Assembly: GCF_029203305.1 (NCBI RefSeq)
Contig: NC_089462.1
Span: forward strand, 682,001-746,000
Length of the DNA stretch: 64,000 bases
Source of the DNA: Yamadazyma tenuis
Taxonomy: Eukaryota; Ascomycota; Pichiomycetes; Serinales; Debaryomycetaceae
Direction: 5' to 3'
This document shows positions 8,937-17,624 of the stretch, in pieces. Numbering within the stretch: the stretch's first letter is position 1; each line of letters opens with the position of its first letter. Under the pieces are notes generated by a model that made no database searches, was not told where the DNA came from, and was given only the letters and a program-made list of their open reading frames with translations. A program made the position numbers and the translations under genes.

Positions 8937-10184
8937 ATGTCTTTACAAATACTTACAGCAAAGATACCGTGTCAGAAGTGCGGAGAGGATGCCCTGGTGA
9001 CAAACAGGAAGGAGGTAGTATGTAATGAATGTTTTAACATGTCCATGAGGGGCAGACTACGGAAACTGTTGAGAGCAGATATCTACAAGATCAACTCCAA
9101 GCATGGAGTCCATAAGGTTTTATTGGCATTTAAAGGGGACGTTAATAGTATAGTGTGCTTGGATATGATTATGCAACTTGTTTTGGAGCAAATAAACAAC
9201 CATGGAAAGACCGGGTTCCAACTTCTTGTGTTGAATATCGATGAAAGAAATGGTATAGAGGAAAAGCTTCAACAGGTTAGGTCATTTTATGAGCAGAAAG
9301 GAACAATAATAAACTACAAGACGGTTCAAGTCAACTCTTATTTAACAGGGAAAAGCCTAAAGCGAATTGGAATCGATAAGAAGTTCAATATATTGGTGAA
9401 AGATGAAAGTAGCCATTCCATGGAAGATATCATCAATCTTATTCCCAACAAGTCAGCTGTGGAGGACTTCAAAGAAGTCATTTATGATCAGATACTATTA
9501 AAACAAGCAGAGATAGAAGGTTGTGGAACCATCCTCTACTGTAATTCCATGAACAAGTTGTCTTCATCGATTTTGGCCAATTTAATTAAGGGAAGAGGTT
9601 CGAACATGAACTTCAAGGTCAACGATACAGAAAAACAAGGCATTTACATCAAGAACCCTTTGAGGGAACTATTTGATAGCGAAATCGACTATTACTCAGA
9701 GGTAAATGAAATTGGCCAATTAAAATTCCAGAACAATGCAGTTATTTCCAATATCAATCGGAACATGACCATAAAACAAATCACTTCACGGTATTTGAAC
9801 CAAATAGAGGCTAATGGATATGCGTCTACGATTCCGACGGTTGTCAAGATTACCGAAAAACTTGTGGAACCCACCAAGTTCAAACCCATAGGCAATTGCA
9901 AAATTTGTGATGAAGTTATTTACCAGAATCCCAAAACTTGGCTCAACAAAATCACACATAACGAATCAGCTCCATTGGTGGATGAGATTGAGAGAGATTA
10001 TGCGGAGCAGTATCTTCAAGCATTCCCCCCGATTGAGGATCAACTTGATGTTTCAAACTATACCATTTGCTACGGGTGTATGGTGAGTATGAATGGCACA
10101 GAGTCCATAGTGTGGCCTACGGAGAGACAAAGAGATCAAAAGGTCCTTGAAGAATTTATAATTGATAGCGATGACGATGAGTAG
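8937..10184 (+). CDS. NCS2: Cytoplasmic tRNA 2-thiolation protein Ncs2/Ctu2
   Basis: Ncs2 works with Ncs6 to add the 2-thio group to wobble uridine 34 of tRNA-Lys, -Glu and -Gln, using sulfur relayed by Urm1. The N-terminal zinc motif is visible (CQKCGEDALV..., then CNECF, at residues ~12-34). It is followed by RGRLRKLLRADI and an ATP-pyrophosphatase-like fold (KVLLAFKGDVNSIVCLDM). That segment carries KGDVNS where catalytic paralogues have an SGGxDS-like P-loop, as expected for the non-catalytic Ncs2 partner. C-terminal zinc ligands lie at CKICDEV and CYGCMV. At 415 aa it is near the usual length (about 400-490). The ATG at 8937 is preceded by AAAAC. It shares a very short bidirectional promoter with COX23. 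Confidence 0.93.
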   Translation: MSLQILTAKIPCQKCGEDALVTNRKEVVCNECFNMSMRGRLRKLLRADIYKINSKHGVHKVLLAFKGDVNSIVCLDMIMQLVLEQINNHGKTGFQLLVLNIDERNGIEEKLQQVRSFYEQKGTIINYKTVQVNSYLTGKSLKRIGIDKKFNILVKDESSHSMEDIINLIPNKSAVEDFKEVIYDQILLKQAEIEGCGTILYCNSMNKLSSSILANLIKGRGSNMNFKVNDTEKQGIYIKNPLRELFDSEIDYYSEVNEIGQLKFQNNAVISNINRNMTIKQITSRYLNQIEANGYASTIPTVVKITEKLVEPTKFKPIGNCKICDEVIYQNPKTWLNKITHNESAPLVDEIERDYAEQYLQAFPPIEDQLDVSNYTICYGCMVSMNGTESIVWPTERQRDQKVLEEFIIDSDDDE

Positions 10185-10280
10185 GAATACCAATCATTGT
10201 ATATACTTATATTAGCCCATGTACATTAAGCCATTTTGCACCCAAGATCGCGAACAAAAACAATTCTAAATTGTATAACT

Positions 10281-10895
10281 ATGTATTCTCCCAGTTTCAA
10301 TATCAACAGCTGTTATGAGTTATGGAGTGAGCAGAAATCGGAGTTCTACCAACTGCCACTAAACGCTTATCCAGCAGAATACCCTGGAATATCCAAATAT
10401 CGGCAGATGAGCTCATTGTCATTAGCTACACAAATGAAGCTCAACAAGCTCAATTCTACCAAATACTATGGATACAATAGCCTTAAACCTATAGGGATCA
10501 ACAAGACTATGGAGCAAATAGATCATGAAAACAACTTGGTGGTGGAGACCAACGTGACCAATACATTGGAAAACGATCTTGTGGAACAGAACCTTAATGT
10601 GGAGGTGGATTTGGATAACCAAGTACCTAATTTCGACAGTGATGGAGACAACAACGATGTCATTGATGCTCTAAACGATGAAGATGAAGGATTCATGGCG
10701 GAAGAGGTGGAATATCAAAACGACCACTCTTTGGGCACTAGTATAGTAGAACCGGTGAATACTGTTTCTCCCATCCGTATGCCACACGAGAGTTCCAGTC
10801 CCACCACCGGTACAATCAACACACCATTTCCCACGCTAGTGATGAGAGCAGAGCAAGACAATGAAGAGGATATGATACTAGACGACCTGAGTTGA
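10281..10895 (+). CDS. MND2: Apc15/Mnd2-like anaphase-promoting complex subunit
   Basis: This small acidic protein has 204 aa from the ATG at 10281; an in-frame TTG upstream at 10236 is not used. Residues ~68-82 read YYGYNSLKPIGINKTMEQ, which fits the conserved fungal Apc15 signature of a (K/Y)-x-G-x-x-W/L-x-x-P-x-G-x-x-KT stretch. An N-terminal hydrophobic/aromatic segment (SCYELWSEQKSEFY) precedes it. The remainder is acidic and disordered (VDLDNQVPNFDSDGDNNDV), as in Mnd2/Apc15. In yeast Mnd2 restrains the meiotic APC/C(Ama1), and in animals APC15 promotes turnover of the mitotic checkpoint complex. It follows NCS2 in the same direction with 96 bp between. The assignment rests on one short motif plus acidic composition, so it is moderate. 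Confidence 0.6.
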   Translation: MYSPSFNINSCYELWSEQKSEFYQLPLNAYPAEYPGISKYRQMSSLSLATQMKLNKLNSTKYYGYNSLKPIGINKTMEQIDHENNLVVETNVTNTLENDLVEQNLNVEVDLDNQVPNFDSDGDNNDVIDALNDEDEGFMAEEVEYQNDHSLGTSIVEPVNTVSPIRMPHESSSPTTGTINTPFPTLVMRAEQDNEEDMILDDLS

Positions 10896-10954
10896 AGAAT
10901 GCTGAATATGATATGACAATACAACAGAGTACTATATGAATATGCAATAACTCC

Positions 10955-11917
10955 CTATACCTTTTGTTTATCCACTGGTGCAAGTTTGATGTAATCGACT
11001 TTCGACGTCAGTAAATGAAAAGACGGGATCACCCATGAACCACAGCTACACCTAGAGCCTTTCCAACTATATCCTCCCAATTTACTTTGACATTTGACAC
11101 AGTGAAATTTTCCTTCAAGCTCTTCTTTAGGCAATTTCATCCACTTCAATGGATCTTTCAAGAAGTAATGGGAGCAGTCCGCCGAAGCCTCGAAACTTGA
11201 ATGGATGTGATTGCCCATCTTCTTGTGGAACGTCGCATGCCGAGAAGATTCGTCAGGCTTAACGTGAGGCAATATCTGAGTTGATTTGGCAAGAATCTCC
11301 CGGCAGATTTTACACCTTAATACTCCGGAAGGTTCCTCCTCCTCTATCTGCTTTGAATCTGAATCGTTCTGAGTATGGAATTGGTTTAATGCTTCTTTGG
11401 AATCACCTTTGTTGAACTCAATCAAAAAGTCTCTGTAAGCATCACTGGTCAAGTCACCTTTGCAGGACTCAAACACCTCGATTTGTTTTAGAAATGACTC
11501 GTTGATGTTTATTTTATCTTCAAGTTTTCTTTGTATAGCATATATGGCTTGTTTCATCGATAGCTTATAGAATTTAATCAAATAGCACACCACTACGGTG
11601 GGGGCTCGACTCAATCCTTCGTGACAGTGGATTAAAATGGCGCCTTTATGGGGAAATCTAGGGCTTATGGAGGCAGATCCGGTCGTGTTGTACAAGCAGT
11701 TGTTGATGAAATCAAAGGATTCGGGCAAAATTGCCAAAATGTTTGAGGTCAAATCATCATTGATGGGGAGCTGAAGGCGAGTATATGAATGTATAGCTTT
11801 TGGAAGGGGCCCCGGGACCACCGAAAGTACATGAGAGATTCGGTGTGCCTGGAGATCTGTGTCGGCAAGTCCTTCAAAGGATGACAAGTAGATGTTGCCG
11901 ATGATTCTATAAATCAT
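10955..11917 (-). CDS. YVH1: Yvh1 dual-specificity phosphatase with zinc-binding C-terminus
   Basis: Yvh1 is needed for late 60S ribosome maturation, where it displaces Mrt4 so that the P0 stalk can assemble. The DSP domain occupies residues ~1-155 with the signature HCHEGLSRAP (catalytic Cys98, Arg104) and general-acid candidates in INDD (53-55). The C-terminal ~120 residues carry the zinc-binding part that is the functional portion for ribosome work. Ligands are seen in CKICREIL, in an internal CSHYF, and in CVKCQSKLGGYSW followed by CSCGSW. At 320 aa it is close to the S. cerevisiae protein (364). The gene is convergent with the APC15-like gene (59 bp apart). Its ATG faces the long CIT1 upstream region. 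Confidence 0.94.
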   Translation of the reverse strand: MIYRIIGNIYLSSFEGLADTDLQAHRISHVLSVVPGPLPKAIHSYTRLQLPINDDLTSNILAILPESFDFINNCLYNTTGSASISPRFPHKGAILIHCHEGLSRAPTVVVCYLIKFYKLSMKQAIYAIQRKLEDKININESFLKQIEVFESCKGDLTSDAYRDFLIEFNKGDSKEALNQFHTQNDSDSKQIEEEEPSGVLRCKICREILAKSTQILPHVKPDESSRHATFHKKMGNHIHSSFEASADCSHYFLKDPLKWMKLPKEELEGKFHCVKCQSKLGGYSWKGSRCSCGSWVIPSFHLLTSKVDYIKLAPVDKQKV

Positions 11918-12433
11918 GTGTGATGTGTTTGCGATGAGGTGAATGCGACATTCACCAAAACTCGGCCAATTGGGGCGAGAAGGGTGAATATTGGAAAGGA
12001 CCTATTTGGGGCATAGATACATGAAAAAAAAACGGATTTCGAGTCTAAAAGAGTGGAATAACAAGGGGGTATGACTTCAGAAGCAGAATCGGACAAACAT
12101 AAAAAACAACAACAGGGTTAAACACCTGAGGTAAGGCGGTACGAGATTTACGCAACAGCACCCCACACGCGCGTACACCACAATGCACCGCGTAGGCAGC
12201 ACCACCGACGGCGCGGCCTCGGTTTGTGCGCTTACCGCTTCCCCGGCTATTAAGTTCCTCGGGTTTTCGACCCAGCTGTCCTCTGAAATATCCGAGCGCA
12301 TCTTAAGGTCAAGGATGTCAAGTTCCGGATTACGTCATTTGCTATTGGTCAATTTTCTATCATCAACCACACTTCCTGAAAGGACATGAAGTTTAATAGA
12401 ACCCCCATGGCCAGCTCAGTTTAATATCCTGCC

Positions 12434-12456
12434 AACCGAAACAAAAATGTTCGGTT
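12434..12456. promoter_or_regulatory. Inverted repeat AACCGAA-N9-TTCGGTT upstream of CIT1
   Basis: Perfect 7-bp arms at 12434-12440 and 12450-12456, separated by 9 bp. Paired CCG/CGG triplets with a fixed spacer are typical of Zn2Cys6 activators, including those for non-fermentable carbon genes. No specific factor can be named. Confidence 0.4.
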
Positions 12457-12979
12457 TACCCTGGGCAAATAAAATAATTACGGTCAGATCTAACTCCGAA
12501 GCCATGCCGTAAATAAAATGTGGGCGATGGCACCATGCAATACGCCACCCGCACTGCTCGGTGGCATGGCGCGGTGGTGGTGCTAAGGTCCGTGCAGACC
12601 TGTGGACAGCTCGGCTGGAAGATCCGGAACTGGGATGGGATTGGCTACATATCAGATATCACTGTGGACGACCTATGTTATAGAGCAGGGAGACGACTAT
12701 TGAAATAGAGCATCGGGGATACGGAATAATCATAAACACGATAATGTCTGACCCATTGTCATGTACAGTTATAAAGCCAAAAGCCAGAGTCGGAAAATCC
12801 TGTGATATTACAAGGTTATTAGCCAGTCACAATTGCATAGTAAAGTGGAAAAAAATAAAAAAATATGGTTTGCAGAGTCCACTCCGAAATCTGGGGATGA
12901 AAATTTTCGGTGACTGGGATCCTCAGTTATACCGATAGATAAAAACCCCATCTTTTTTGGGGGGAACAGACAAGGGATG

Positions 12980-13024
12980 GGCCTCGGAATAATCTCCCAA
13001 GTATATATATTCCAGTCCGAGGCC
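12980..13024. promoter_or_regulatory. Inverted repeat GGCCTCGGA...TCCGAGGCC in CIT1 promoter
   Basis: Perfect 9-bp arms at 12980-12988 and 13016-13024 enclose a TATATATA tract. Each arm contains CCTCGG, the core bound by fungal fatty-acid regulators of the FarA/FarB/Ctf1 type. It lies 218-262 bp before the CIT1 ATG. Confidence 0.5.
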
Positions 13025-13139
13025 GCCAGTTTTGAGGAGGTGCCCATTAATATAGTGTCAAAAGTTCCAGTTAGGGATCCTACTAAACAACCGGGGGCGG
13101 CACACGACCGCACTCTTGCTCCGATCTGTTAAAAATCTG

Positions 13140-13188
13140 ATTGGCTTAAATGCCGTTTCCTTAAGCTACAGAAAATTTTATATAAATA
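13140..13188 (+). promoter_or_regulatory. CIT1 core promoter: CCAAT box and TATA box
   Basis: ATTGG (reverse CCAAT, the HAP-complex target) at 13140-13144 is followed by TATAAATA at 13181-13188, 54 bp before the ATG. HAP-dependent control fits a respiratory TCA-cycle gene. Confidence 0.6.
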
Positions 13189-13241
13189 CGTGAGTTTTTC
13201 CCTACCAGGTACCCGATTTTTTTCTGTAATCATCACTAAAT

Positions 13242-14633
13242 ATGTCATTGGTTAACTCTATCAAGAAATCTACTAAGTTACAATCCGCCTTATTCAACAG
13301 TTTGAGAAGTTACTCGACTGCTGAGCCAACTTTAAAGCAAAGATTGGCTGAAATTTTGCCAGAAAAGGCAGAAGAAGTCAAGCAATTAAAGAAGGAATAT
13401 GGTAAGACCGTCATTGGTGAAGTGTTGTTGGAACAGGCTTATGGTGGTATGAGAGGTATCAAGGGTTTGGTCTGGGAAGGTTCCGTTTTGGACCCAATTG
13501 AAGGAATTAGATTCAGAGGTAGAACCATTCCTGATATCCAAAGTGAGTTACCAAAGGCTCCAGGTGGAAATGAACCTTTACCAGAAGCTTTGTTCTGGTT
13601 GTTGCTTACCGGTGAAGTTCCAACTGTCGAACAAACCAAGAAATTCTCCGAAGAATTGGCTGCTAGATCCGCTTTGCCAAAGCACGTTGAAGAATTGATC
13701 GACAGATCTCCTTCTAACTTGCACCCAATGGCCCAATTCTCCATTGCTGTCACCGCTTTAGAATCGGAATCCCAATTCGCTAAGGCTTACGCTCAAGGTG
13801 TCCACAAATCCAAATACTGGGAATACACCTACGAAGATTCGATCGAATTATTGGCTAAGTTGCCAAATATTGCTGCTAGAATCTATAGAAACGTTTTCCA
13901 TGACGGTAAGTTGGGTAAAATCGATTCTTCTTTGGATTACTCCGCCAACTTGTCTAACTTGTTAGGTTTTGGTGAAAACAAGGAATTTGTTGAATTGATG
14001 AGATTATACTTGACTATCCACTCCGATCACGAAGGTGGTAACGTTTCAGCCCACACCACACACTTGGTTGGATCTGCTTTGTCTTCTCCATTCTTGTCTT
14101 TGGCTGCTGGTCTTAACGGTTTGGCTGGTCCATTACATGGTAGAGCCAATCAAGAAGTGTTGGAATGGTTGTTCAAGATGAGAGAAGAATTGAACGGTGA
14201 TTACTCCAAGGAAAACATTGAGAAATACTTATGGGAAACTCTTAACGCCGGTAGAGTGGTTCCAGGTTACGGTCACGCTGTCTTGAGAAAGACCGACCCA
14301 AGATACACTGCCCAAAGAGAATTTGCTCTTAAGCACATGCCAGACTATGAATTATTCAAGTTGGTGTCTAACATCTATGAAGTTGCTCCAGGTGTTTTGA
14401 CCAAGCACGGAAAGACCAAGAACCCATGGCCAAATGTGGACTCTCACTCCGGTGTGTTGTTGCAATACTATGGATTAACCGAAGAATCCTTCTACACCGT
14501 TTTGTTTGGTGTTTCCAGAGCCTTTGGTGTATTGCCTCAATTGATCTTGGACAGAGGTATTGGTTTGCCAATTGAACGTCCAAAGTCTTTCTCTACCGAA
14601 AAATACATTGAAATGGTTAAAAACATCGCTTAA
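13242..14633 (+). CDS. CIT1: Mitochondrial citrate synthase
   Basis: Condenses acetyl-CoA with oxaloacetate at the entry of the TCA cycle in the mitochondrial matrix. The N-terminus (about 25 residues, [20 protein letters not shown] then LRSY) is basic and Ser-rich without acidic residues, a good matrix presequence. Catalytic residues are recognisable: His299 in [10 protein letters not shown], the His at about 345 in [10 protein letters not shown], and Asp400 in WPNVDSHSG. The C-terminus is KNIA, with no SKL-type peroxisomal signal, so this is the mitochondrial form and not a Cit2. The 463 aa match the family. Codon use is strongly biased (TTG for Leu, AGA for Arg, GGT for Gly), typical of high expression. 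Its promoter carries CCAAT, TATA and CCTCGG elements. Confidence 0.97.
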   Translation: MSLVNSIKKSTKLQSALFNSLRSYSTAEPTLKQRLAEILPEKAEEVKQLKKEYGKTVIGEVLLEQAYGGMRGIKGLVWEGSVLDPIEGIRFRGRTIPDIQSELPKAPGGNEPLPEALFWLLLTGEVPTVEQTKKFSEELAARSALPKHVEELIDRSPSNLHPMAQFSIAVTALESESQFAKAYAQGVHKSKYWEYTYEDSIELLAKLPNIAARIYRNVFHDGKLGKIDSSLDYSANLSNLLGFGENKEFVELMRLYLTIHSDHEGGNVSAHTTHLVGSALSSPFLSLAAGLNGLAGPLHGRANQEVLEWLFKMREELNGDYSKENIEKYLWETLNAGRVVPGYGHAVLRKTDPRYTAQREFALKHMPDYELFKLVSNIYEVAPGVLTKHGKTKNPWPNVDSHSGVLLQYYGLTEESFYTVLFGVSRAFGVLPQLILDRGIGLPIERPKSFSTEKYIEMVKNIA

Positions 14634-14787
14634 GTCATTTAAAAGTTGCCATTCATTTTATATTCGGAAATGTCTATATAGTTATTTATTTTTTATTTAT
14701 TGTGGTAAATGTCAAGCTTGTACAATTTTCAGTTTCGCAGCACTCGGATTTTTTTTCAAGTTAGATCGTAAGGCTTATTGGATATAG

Positions 14788-17547
14788 ATGAGAAGCATAA
14801 TACGCTTGAGGCGTTGTCATTCCACTTACTCGGGAACCCTACATCTCCCAAAGACAAACTTCAGCCCCAAGATTCCATCGGGCGAAGATGCTGCCAAAAT
14901 TGACAAACTTGCTACCTCAAATCTCTACAAATGGCAGAAATCAAGATCTACTTCCAAGTTTATTTTACATGACGGGCCCCCCTATGCCAATGGTGACTTG
15001 CACTTGGGCCATGCACTCAATAAGGTTCTTAAGGATATGATGAACCGGTACGAAATGCTCTATAACAACAAGTCCATCGACTATGTTCCTGGATGGGATT
15101 GTCATGGATTGCCCATTGAATTAAAGGTCACCAAGCCAGGGTTAGACCCTGTTGAAATTAGACAAAAAAGTCGAGACTTGGCCAACAAGATGATCCTCAA
15201 ACAAATGGAGCAGTTCAAGAAATTCAGTATCATGACAGACTGGTCCACCATATACAAAACCATGGACCATGAGTACGAGGTAAACCAGTTGAAGCTTTTC
15301 AAGACATTGATAAAAAATAAGCTTCTCAGCCGGCAAATGAAGCCAGTTTGGTACGGATGTGACACTAAGACGGCATTGGCCGAGGCGGAATTGGAGTACA
15401 GGAAACACAAGTCCATTGCTGTGTATGTGAAGTTCAAGTTGGTCGATGACCCAACCACGAGTCTATTGATTTGGACTTCGACCCCATGGACGTTATTGGG
15501 AAATAAGGCCATTTGTATCAATGAAAATCTCAACTACATCAAGTTAAGCAACGAGTCGGAGAGTTTAATTGTCCAAGAAGACATGGTACAATCCGTGCAA
15601 GCTCTCAACCTTTCATTTTCTCATGTCGAGCTGGTTGCAACCAACGATTTGCTCAAATTGAAATACTTGAACCTTTACAATGAACATTGCCCTGTTCTTC
15701 ACGGAGACCACGTCAACAACGCTTCAGGGACTGGTTTGGTGCATACTGCCCCAGGTCATGGGATGGAAGATTATTTGATTGGGTTGAAACACAACTTGAC
15801 AATCGACTCGATTGTAGACGATGAAGGAAGGTTGGTTGATCCAGGATACCCCAATGATCTCCCTGTTAATAGAGTGGAAACCATCAAAAAGTGCATCAAA
15901 ATCTATAAGGATTTGGGAATACTTTACCATGTTGACTACAACTTTGTTCACAATTATCCCTATGATTGGAGATCCAAAAGCCCTGTTATTCAAAGAGCTA
16001 CCCCTCAATGGTTTATTAGTGTCGATAAGATCAGGGATAACACCTTAGAGGCTTTGAGCAAGGTTGACTTTGTCCCAGAAATTGGTGTCAACAGATTGAA
16101 AGCCTTTATCTCCAACAGGACTGAATGGTGTATTTCCAGGCAAAGAGCATGGGGTGTTCCATTGCCAATTGTATACTATAAAGGAGAACCACTATACGAA
16201 GTGGTAGATCATGTGGTTGAAAAGTTCGACGAGTTTGGTACCGACGAATGGTTCGGTAATGATGATGTGCTCAAGTGGTTGCCTTCCAATTATGTTGAAG
16301 AAAACAGCTTAGATGTAAAACATTTGGTGCAGAGCAAAGATACCATGGATGTTTGGTTTGACTCAGGAACTAGCTGGTCCATTTTGAACGGACAAATTGC
16401 TGACGTTTACGTCGAAGGCTCTGATCAACATAGAGGATGGTTTCAAAGTTCTATCTTGAACAAAATCATCTCGACCGGAGAAAACTCCGAGTTCCAAAGT
16501 GTCAGTCCGTATAAAAAGATTGTCACCCATGGATTTATTTTGGACAAGAATAACGACAAAATGTCAAAGTCTCTTGGGAACATTATAGCACCAAGCGATT
16601 TAATTGACGGGAATATGAAAACCGGTGTACCAAGATTGGGAATTGATGGTTTGAGATTGTGGATCGCATCTTCCAACTACGTGAACGACATCTCTATCAG
16701 TAATGAGATCTTGAAGAGAGTTTTGGATAACTTGAAGAAATTCAGAGTGACATTCAAGTTCATGTTAGGTAACTTGAACGACTCTGAAAATATCCTGGCT
16801 AATTATGATACTTTGAGCGACCTTGACAAGTTTATCTTATCGAATTTGAAGAAATTACAACAAAACTGTGAAACTAACTTTAAGGAATACAACTTTCAAA
16901 AGGCCTTGAAAGATGTAAACAACCACATGAACAACGATTTGTCTTCTTTCTACTTTGATATATCCAAGGACTGTTTGTACACCGACTCAATCGATTCCAT
17001 CAAGAGACAAAACATCCAATTTGTACTTAAACAGGTTTTGAAAACTTATACTGGGATACTATCTCCCATGTTGCCCAATTTGACTCAGGAATTATGGACC
17101 AATAGTAGAACTATCTTGAAACAAACGGAGATTTCACCATTCATGCTTCCTTATGACTATTACAAATTACCAGAAACATATAACGATCCCCAAATCGATT
17201 CTCAATTCCACAATTTGATGCAATTGAGAGAGAGTTTATTCAGCAGATTAGAAGCTTTAAGAAAAGAAGGTAAGTTCAAAAAGTCATTGGAATTGAACTT
17301 ATACATCCAAACCAATGATGATTTCATCAAAAAGAATTCAGGTCTTCTCGATGATTTCTTCTTGGTTTCGAAGGTAGCTATCAACAACCTGATTCCACAA
17401 GATCCCTTGGATCATTTTGAACAGGACACCAATAAGATCTTCATAACACTTGCAGATGAACACAAATGTCCCAGATGTTGGAAATTCACTGCCACAGTTG
17501 AGGACGAGTTATGCCATAAATGTGCCAGCGTTGTCAATCCCCTGTAA
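14788..17547 (+). CDS. ISM1: Mitochondrial isoleucyl-tRNA synthetase
   Basis: Charges mitochondrial tRNA-Ile. The start MRSIIRLRRCHSTYS is a short Arg-rich presequence. The class I signatures are present: HLGH at residues 72-75, after LHDGPPYANGD, and KMSKS at 591-595. The editing/CP1 domain lies between (TSTPWTLLGNKAI; TGLVHTAPGHGMEDY). WDCHGLPIE and the WFDSGTSW motif are typical of IleRS. The C-terminus holds the bacterial-type zinc site, CPRCW and CHKC, at about 893-914, a mark of the mitochondrial/bacterial form. The 919 aa are as expected (yeast Ism1 1002). It lies 154 bp after CIT1 in the same direction and converges on NOT4 with a 77-bp gap. Confidence 0.97.
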   Translation: MRSIIRLRRCHSTYSGTLHLPKTNFSPKIPSGEDAAKIDKLATSNLYKWQKSRSTSKFILHDGPPYANGDLHLGHALNKVLKDMMNRYEMLYNNKSIDYVPGWDCHGLPIELKVTKPGLDPVEIRQKSRDLANKMILKQMEQFKKFSIMTDWSTIYKTMDHEYEVNQLKLFKTLIKNKLLSRQMKPVWYGCDTKTALAEAELEYRKHKSIAVYVKFKLVDDPTTSLLIWTSTPWTLLGNKAICINENLNYIKLSNESESLIVQEDMVQSVQALNLSFSHVELVATNDLLKLKYLNLYNEHCPVLHGDHVNNASGTGLVHTAPGHGMEDYLIGLKHNLTIDSIVDDEGRLVDPGYPNDLPVNRVETIKKCIKIYKDLGILYHVDYNFVHNYPYDWRSKSPVIQRATPQWFISVDKIRDNTLEALSKVDFVPEIGVNRLKAFISNRTEWCISRQRAWGVPLPIVYYKGEPLYEVVDHVVEKFDEFGTDEWFGNDDVLKWLPSNYVEENSLDVKHLVQSKDTMDVWFDSGTSWSILNGQIADVYVEGSDQHRGWFQSSILNKIISTGENSEFQSVSPYKKIVTHGFILDKNNDKMSKSLGNIIAPSDLIDGNMKTGVPRLGIDGLRLWIASSNYVNDISISNEILKRVLDNLKKFRVTFKFMLGNLNDSENILANYDTLSDLDKFILSNLKKLQQNCETNFKEYNFQKALKDVNNHMNNDLSSFYFDISKDCLYTDSIDSIKRQNIQFVLKQVLKTYTGILSPMLPNLTQELWTNSRTILKQTEISPFMLPYDYYKLPETYNDPQIDSQFHNLMQLRESLFSRLEALRKEGKFKKSLELNLYIQTNDDFIKKNSGLLDDFFLVSKVAINNLIPQDPLDHFEQDTNKIFITLADEHKCPRCWKFTATVEDELCHKCASVVNPL

Positions 17548-17624
17548 ATAGAGAATAGAACTATAGTTAGAACAACTCTAACACATCAAACATCGAACTA
17601 CACACAAAATACTAACAATACTAC

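Larger units (their letters stand above)
11918..13241. other. Divergent intergenic region upstream of CIT1 and YVH1, 1.3 kb
   Basis: This is the largest gap without a gene. Several short frames on both strands (for example 12077-12301 and 12183-12389) have no coding character. It contains four CCTCGG/CCGAGG cores (12217, 12257, 12982, 13017) and a TTACGTCA CRE-like octamer near 12331-12338. Two inverted repeats, a CCAAT box and a TATA box are listed separately. The size and motif density suggest a heavily regulated CIT1 promoter. Confidence 0.7.

Noticed and set aside
12077..12389. Overlapping short frames on both strands upstream of CIT1
   Set aside because: No conserved motif, odd composition, and both strands open together in a GC-rich patch; typical of chance frames.
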